Assembly (NCBI GenBank): GCA_946480965.1
Contig: CAMLMI010000149.1
Span: 1-10,533 of the forward strand
Origin: an uncultured Verrucomicrobiales bacterium
Lineage (GTDB): Bacteria; Verrucomicrobiota; Verrucomicrobiae; Limisphaerales; CANJSG01
Direction: 5' to 3'
DNA length: 10,533 bases
Shown here: positions 7,733 to 10,533 of the stretch, piece by piece
Numbering within the stretch: position 1 is the first letter of the stretch
Layout: each line of letters opens with the position of its first letter
Program-made: the position numbers and the translations under genes
The notes under the pieces: model-generated
Database searches by the model: none
Seen by the model: the letters and a program-made list of their open reading frames with translations, nothing else
What the model was told of the DNA's origin: nothing

Positions 7733-7743
7733 AAGGGAAGGAG

Positions 7744-7763
7744 CGCGGACGAGACCGTCCGCG
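7744..7763 (+). terminator. Strong GC hairpin after the acyltransferase gene
   Basis: CGCGGACG (7744-7751) and CGTCCGCG (7756-7763) form a perfect 8-base-pair stem with a four-base loop, beginning 12 bases after the stop codon. The position suits transcription termination or mRNA 3'-end protection. There is no T-tract, so Rho-independent termination is not certain. Confidence 0.45.
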
Positions 7764-7802
7764 AGGCCGCACTGGGCGACGACGGGTGTTCAAGCTTCTC
7801 AG

Positions 7803-7847
7803 GACGGAGGGCAAATGCCGGGTTGGGGAACCCGGCCTCCAGCCGTC
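7803..7847. repeat. Extended imperfect hairpin in the purB upstream region
   Basis: The inner stem GCCGGGTT (7817-7824)/AACCCGGC (7829-7836) is perfect, with a GGGG loop. An outer stem GACGG (7803-7807)/CCGTC (7843-7847) encloses it, with AGG/CCT pairs and bulges between. The whole lies about 185-230 bases before purB. It may be a second terminator, a structured leader, or a copy of a dispersed palindromic repeat; no known riboswitch class is recognised. Confidence 0.4.
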
Positions 7848-7921
7848 TTGTGTTCTCGGTCGCGCGGAGCCTTGTGGGCCGGTTTCCCGCTACCGCGTTT
7901 TGGCGGTTATCATCCGGCATC

Positions 7922-7938
7922 CGGGATCAGGAATCCCG
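7922..7938. repeat. Small inverted repeat in the purB upstream region
   Basis: CGGGAT (7922-7927) and ATCCCG (7933-7938) are separated by five bases. The immediate surroundings repeat similar words (CATCCGG, CATCCGGG, AATCCCGCATC), giving a locally repetitive sequence. No function can be assigned. Confidence 0.3.
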
Positions 7939-8018
7939 CATCAGAACGCGGCCTCGCGGACATGACCATCCCGCTCCGGCGTCCCTCTCCCCTCTTCCCC
8001 TCCGTCCGTCCCGCCCCG

Positions 8019-8024
8019 TAGTCT
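8019..8024 (+). promoter_or_regulatory. Possible -10 element directly before purB
   Basis: TAGTCT ends six bases before the purB ATG, and no Shine-Dalgarno is seen. The -35 region is pyrimidine-rich and shows no TTGACA-like sequence. The spacing would produce a leaderless mRNA, paralleling the acyltransferase start. This is a pattern-based suggestion only. Confidence 0.3.
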
Positions 8025-8030
8025 CCGGGC

Positions 8031-9365
8031 ATGATTCAACGCTATTCGCGCCCCGAGATGCGCGCCATCTGGACCGACGAGAACAAGCTCAAGATCTGGC
8101 TCCAGATCGAACTGCTGGCCAGCGAGGCGCTCGTCGCCGACGGCGTCGTGCCCAAGAAGGATTTCGCCAAGATGAAGGCCGGCGCCGACAAGTGCTTCGC
8201 CGACACCAAGGCCCTGACCGAACGCGCCAAGGAACTGGAGAAGACGCTCAACCACGACGTCATCGGCTTCACCACCGCCGTCTCCGAGCAGATCAACGAC
8301 CCCGCCTCACGCTGGCTCCACTTCGGCCTGACCAGCTCCGACATCGTGGACACGGCTTTCGCCGTTCAAATGGTTCAGTCCGCGGATATTCTTATCAAAG
8401 ACGTCGAGACCTTGCTGCCCGTCATCGCTCGCCGGGCCAAGGAGCACATGCTCACGCCCTGCATCGGCCGCAGCCACGGCATCCACGGCGAACCCACCAC
8501 CTTTGGCCTCAAGCTCGCCCTGATGCACGAGGAGTTCGTCCGCGCCTTGTCCCGCTTCAAGCATGTCCGCGACGTCGTTGCCATCGGCAAGCTCAGCGGC
8601 GCTGTCGGCACCAACGCCCACCTCTCGCCCAAGATCGAGGCCTACGTCTGCAAGAAGCTCGGCCTTGAACCCGCCTCCATCGCCACCCAGGTCGTCCAGC
8701 GCGACATCCACGCCGAGTTCATGAACTGCCTGGCGCTCGTCGCCGCCAGCTTCGAGCACTGGGCCGTCGAGTTCCGCCACCTCCAGCGCACCGAGGTGCT
8801 GGAAGCCGAGGAACCCTTCACCAAGGGCCAGAAGGGCAGCAGCGCCATGCCGCACAAACGCAACCCCATCACCTGGGAACGCCTTACCGGCCTCGCCCGC
8901 GTTATCCGCGGCAACGCCGTCGCCGGCATGGAGAACGTCGCCCTCTGGCACGAGCGCGACATCAGCCACAGCAGCGTCGAGCGCATCATCTTCCCCGATT
9001 CCTGCACGCTGCTCGACTACATGTTCGGCCTGCTCACCCGCCTGATGGACGGCCTGCTCGTCTATCCCGAGAACATGAAGAAGAACCTCGGGCTCAGCCT
9101 CGGCATGTGGAACAGCCAGACCGTGCTGCTCGCGCTCATCCGCAAGGGCCTGACCCGCGAGGACGCCTACGCGCTCGTCCAGCGCAACGCCATGAAGACC
9201 TGGGAAGTGAAGCACGCCGGCCGCGACGACGCCGACTTCCTCGAAGTCCTCAAGTCCGACGCCGATGTCGCGAAGCATTTCAAGAAGGGCGAACTGGAGA
9301 AGCTCTGCTCCCTCGACTTCCACCTGAAGGAAGTGAAGAGCCGCTTCAAGCGGCTGGGGCTGTGA
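8031..9365 (+). CDS. purB: Adenylosuccinate lyase
   Basis: This cytosolic 444-residue enzyme of the fumarase/aspartase superfamily acts twice in purine synthesis. It splits SAICAR to AICAR plus fumarate, and adenylosuccinate to AMP plus fumarate. The N-terminus MIQRYSRPEMRAIW is characteristic of PurB. Other family blocks are the LNHDVIGFTTAVSEQI segment, HFGLTSSDIVDTA, the GRSHGIHGEPTTFG segment with H149, expected to be the catalytic His, and the signature loop GSSAMPHKRNP (269-279), whose Ser (S270 or S271) is the expected catalytic base. The C-terminal helices are complete and the length is normal for the family (about 430-480). Start choice is clear because the conserved N-terminus begins at this ATG. 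It stands alone rather than in a purine operon, 298 bases after the previous gene and 21 bases before the compositionally different CHAT gene. Confidence 0.97.
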   Translation: MIQRYSRPEMRAIWTDENKLKIWLQIELLASEALVADGVVPKKDFAKMKAGADKCFADTKALTERAKELEKTLNHDVIGFTTAVSEQINDPASRWLHFGLTSSDIVDTAFAVQMVQSADILIKDVETLLPVIARRAKEHMLTPCIGRSHGIHGEPTTFGLKLALMHEEFVRALSRFKHVRDVVAIGKLSGAVGTNAHLSPKIEAYVCKKLGLEPASIATQVVQRDIHAEFMNCLALVAASFEHWAVEFRHLQRTEVLEAEEPFTKGQKGSSAMPHKRNPITWERLTGLARVIRGNAVAGMENVALWHERDISHSSVERIIFPDSCTLLDYMFGLLTRLMDGLLVYPENMKKNLGLSLGMWNSQTVLLALIRKGLTREDAYALVQRNAMKTWEVKHAGRDDADFLEVLKSDADVAKHFKKGELEKLCSLDFHLKEVKSRFKRLGL

Positions 9366-9370
9366 GCGGG

Positions 9371-9376
9371 GATAAT
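9371..9376 (+). promoter_or_regulatory. Possible -10 element of the CHAT gene
   Basis: GATAAT differs from TATAAT at one base. It lies in the 21-base gap after purB, ending ten bases before the ATG at 9387. It may give the CHAT gene its own short-leader transcript. The -35 would fall inside the purB 3' end, and no clear one is seen. Confidence 0.3.
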
Positions 9377-9386
9377 TGAGCAACAC

Positions 9387-10439
9387 ATGAATAGCGACTA
9401 CCACCGTCGGCAGGTGCAACAGCACCAGCAAGAGATTGCCCGTTTACAACGTGACAAGGGACGTGAAGCGGTGCGGGTGGCGGATTTTCAGAAACGGAGC
9501 AACAACGCTTCCGCCTCGGCTGGACGCGCTTCATCACTTTCGTCAGTGCAGAGCTATGCACGCGAAGCTCAGCGCTTTTCAGAGCAAGCCGCCGGCGCTC
9601 AAAAGAATCTGGCGAACTTTGAGGACAAGATCGCACGAGAGTATTCGCGGTTGGCCGACGCTCAGAAGAATTTAACGCGAGAGGAGGAGCGGGAGGCAGA
9701 CGCTAGGCGGCGAGATGCCGAGAAGAAAGCCAAGGAGCATGAACAAAGGATACGCAATATTAGCAGCACGTTGACGCAACACGACGCTCTTCACAGGCAT
9801 ACCTTGTCCGCGATCGAAAAGCTCTCCCAACTGCCAGAACAGATCACCGTTCTCTTCATGGCAGCCAACCCACTCGACCAAGCTCAGTTGAGACTTGATG
9901 AAGAGGCGCGATTGATCTCAGAGATGATTCGAAGATCTGAACATCGTGATGCCATTTGTCTCCAATCATGTTGGGCCGTGCGCCCGCTCGACGTGTTACA
10001 GGCGTTAAATGAACATCGTCCACGGATCGTTCATTTTAGTGGTCATGGTTCAGATCAAGACGAGATCGTATTTCAGGACACCAATGGCACGACGAAACTG
10101 GTTTCAAAAGAGGCCATCGTTCAAACCATGGCGGCAGCCTCTGGTGAAATCAGGCTCGTGTTTTTCAACACATGCTATTCTCGAAATCAGGCCGAGGCTG
10201 TTGTTCAACACGTCCACGCGGCAATCGGCATGAAAACCTCAATTGGAGACAACGCCGCACGCGTTTTTTCCGCCCAGTTCTACTCTGCGATAGGATTTGG
10301 CCTGTCCGCCAAAAGAGCGTTTGAACAGGCAAAAGCTGCGCTCATGCTTGAAGGGATTGCCGAACAGGATACACCGGAACTGTTCACGTCGGCTGGGGTT
10401 GATGCAGACGAACTTGTCCTCGTAAAACCGCTGCAGTAG
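9387..10439 (+). CDS. Coiled-coil CHAT domain (caspase-like) protein
   Basis: This 350-residue protein has no signal peptide or membrane segment. Residues 1 to about 150 are charged, helical and heptad-like (QQEIARLQRDK, then an S/A-rich patch, then DKIAREYSRLADAQKNLTREEE), predicting a long coiled coil. From about 153 a CHAT domain begins (ITVLFMAANPLDQAQLRLDEE). The caspase-type dyad is visible: H220 in VHFSGHG and C263 in FFNTCYS, each after a hydrophobic strand. The end (FGLSAKRAFEQAKAALMLEG, then PELFTSAG) is also typical. CHAT proteins are clan CD peptidases, and many act as effectors in bacterial conflict or cell-death systems; I recall the same coiled-coil/Ser-rich N-terminus fused to TIR domains elsewhere. 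The gene has lower G+C than purB and uses TTA codons, suggesting horizontal acquisition. The substrate is unknown and no defence partner lies in the window. Domain call firm, function inferred. Confidence 0.9.
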   Translation: MNSDYHRRQVQQHQQEIARLQRDKGREAVRVADFQKRSNNASASAGRASSLSSVQSYAREAQRFSEQAAGAQKNLANFEDKIAREYSRLADAQKNLTREEEREADARRRDAEKKAKEHEQRIRNISSTLTQHDALHRHTLSAIEKLSQLPEQITVLFMAANPLDQAQLRLDEEARLISEMIRRSEHRDAICLQSCWAVRPLDVLQALNEHRPRIVHFSGHGSDQDEIVFQDTNGTTKLVSKEAIVQTMAAASGEIRLVFFNTCYSRNQAEAVVQHVHAAIGMKTSIGDNAARVFSAQFYSAIGFGLSAKRAFEQAKAALMLEGIAEQDTPELFTSAGVDADELVLVKPLQ

Positions 10440-10533
10440 CGGCGAGCTGACTAGAGGCGATAGAGTAACGCCACCCAGCCGAACCTTCAGCGGAAGTCTC
10501 TCCGTCTTCCGGCCGGATCTGAGCTGAGGTCGC
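10440..10533. other. Non-coding right edge with small hairpins
   Basis: No gene is seen in these 94 bases. CGGAAG (10491-10496) pairs with CTTCCG (10506-10511) across nine bases. Next to it is the perfect palindrome TCCGGCCGGA (10508-10517). A short stem CCGCT/AGCGG (10428-10442) spans the CHAT stop codon. The word GAGCTGA occurs at 10444-10450 and again at 10521-10527. These could be terminator remnants or an island edge; the sequence is too short to decide. Confidence 0.4.
10491..10511 (+). terminator. Possible terminator hairpin after the CHAT gene
   Basis: The six-base-pair stem CGGAAG/CTTCCG with a nine-base loop starts about 50 bases after the CHAT stop codon. There is no T-run after it. 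Position is the main support. Confidence 0.25.

Larger units (their letters stand above)
7733..8030. other. Hairpin-rich intergenic region before purB
   Basis: This 298-base stretch has no convincing gene; the short frames crossing it are low-complexity or run out of frame into purB. It contains at least three perfect hairpins (7744-7763, 7817-7836 inside a longer structure at 7803-7847, and 7922-7938). It ends in a pyrimidine-rich run (about 7985-8012) just before the purB start. The density of dyads suggests a terminator plus a structured RNA leader or a REP-like repeat unit. Confidence 0.6.

Noticed and set aside
7823..8668. A 281-codon frame running from the intergenic region into purB in another frame
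   Set aside because: Arg/His/Pro-rich out-of-frame shadow over most of its length.
8307..9431. A 374-codon minus-strand frame across purB and into the next gene
   Set aside because: It is antisense to a firmly identified enzyme, has no motif of its own, and crosses the boundary into compositionally different DNA.
1..10533. CRISPR array, tRNA, rRNA, transposase or integrase
   Set aside because: No regularly spaced repeats, no cloverleaf or rRNA-like sequence recognised, and no recombinase or transposase motif in any open frame.

Overview
The window is GC-rich (about two thirds G+C where hand-counted) and looks like a chromosomal segment from the Verrucomicrobiota/Planctomycetota group, most likely Verrucomicrobiota. 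The main evidence is an adjacent DUF1592-family cytochrome-type protein and Tat-exported DUF1552 protein, a pair largely typical of that superphylum. At some genes a TA-rich hexamer also sits only 5-8 bases before the ATG, which suggests leaderless transcripts. The phylum call is an inference.

Layout: (1) Positions 1-354 are non-coding, with two dyad sequences. (2) 355-4254 (+) is a two-gene operon of exported proteins. The first has two CxxCH motifs and the ordered DUF1587/1595/1592/1588/1585 blocks. Three bases after it comes the DUF1552 partner. (3) 4321-6366 (-) is a convergent 681-residue hybrid sensor histidine kinase. Its membrane N-terminus matches the copper/ethylene-binding domain of plant ethylene receptors, including all seven residues I recall as essential in Arabidopsis ETR1. 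(4) 6509-7732 (+), divergent from the kinase, encodes a multi-pass membrane acyltransferase-like protein of the DUF5009/HGSNAT type. (5) 7733-8030 is a hairpin-rich intergenic stretch. (6) 8031-9365 (+) is purB, adenylosuccinate lyase. (7) 9387-10439 (+) is a coiled-coil plus CHAT (caspase-like) protein with clearly lower G+C, starting 21 bases after purB. It is probably an acquired stress or defence gene. (8) 10440-10533 is non-coding and holds small hairpins.

The genes do not form one pathway. The DUF1592/DUF1552 pair probably works together in the cell envelope. The kinase probably senses a small ligand, possibly ethylene, and signals by phosphorelay to a partner outside the window. purB is housekeeping. 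The CHAT gene looks like a single-gene cargo or the first gene of an accessory cluster continuing past the right edge. The best candidates for something undescribed are the bacterial ethylene-receptor-like hybrid kinase and the coiled-coil CHAT protein.
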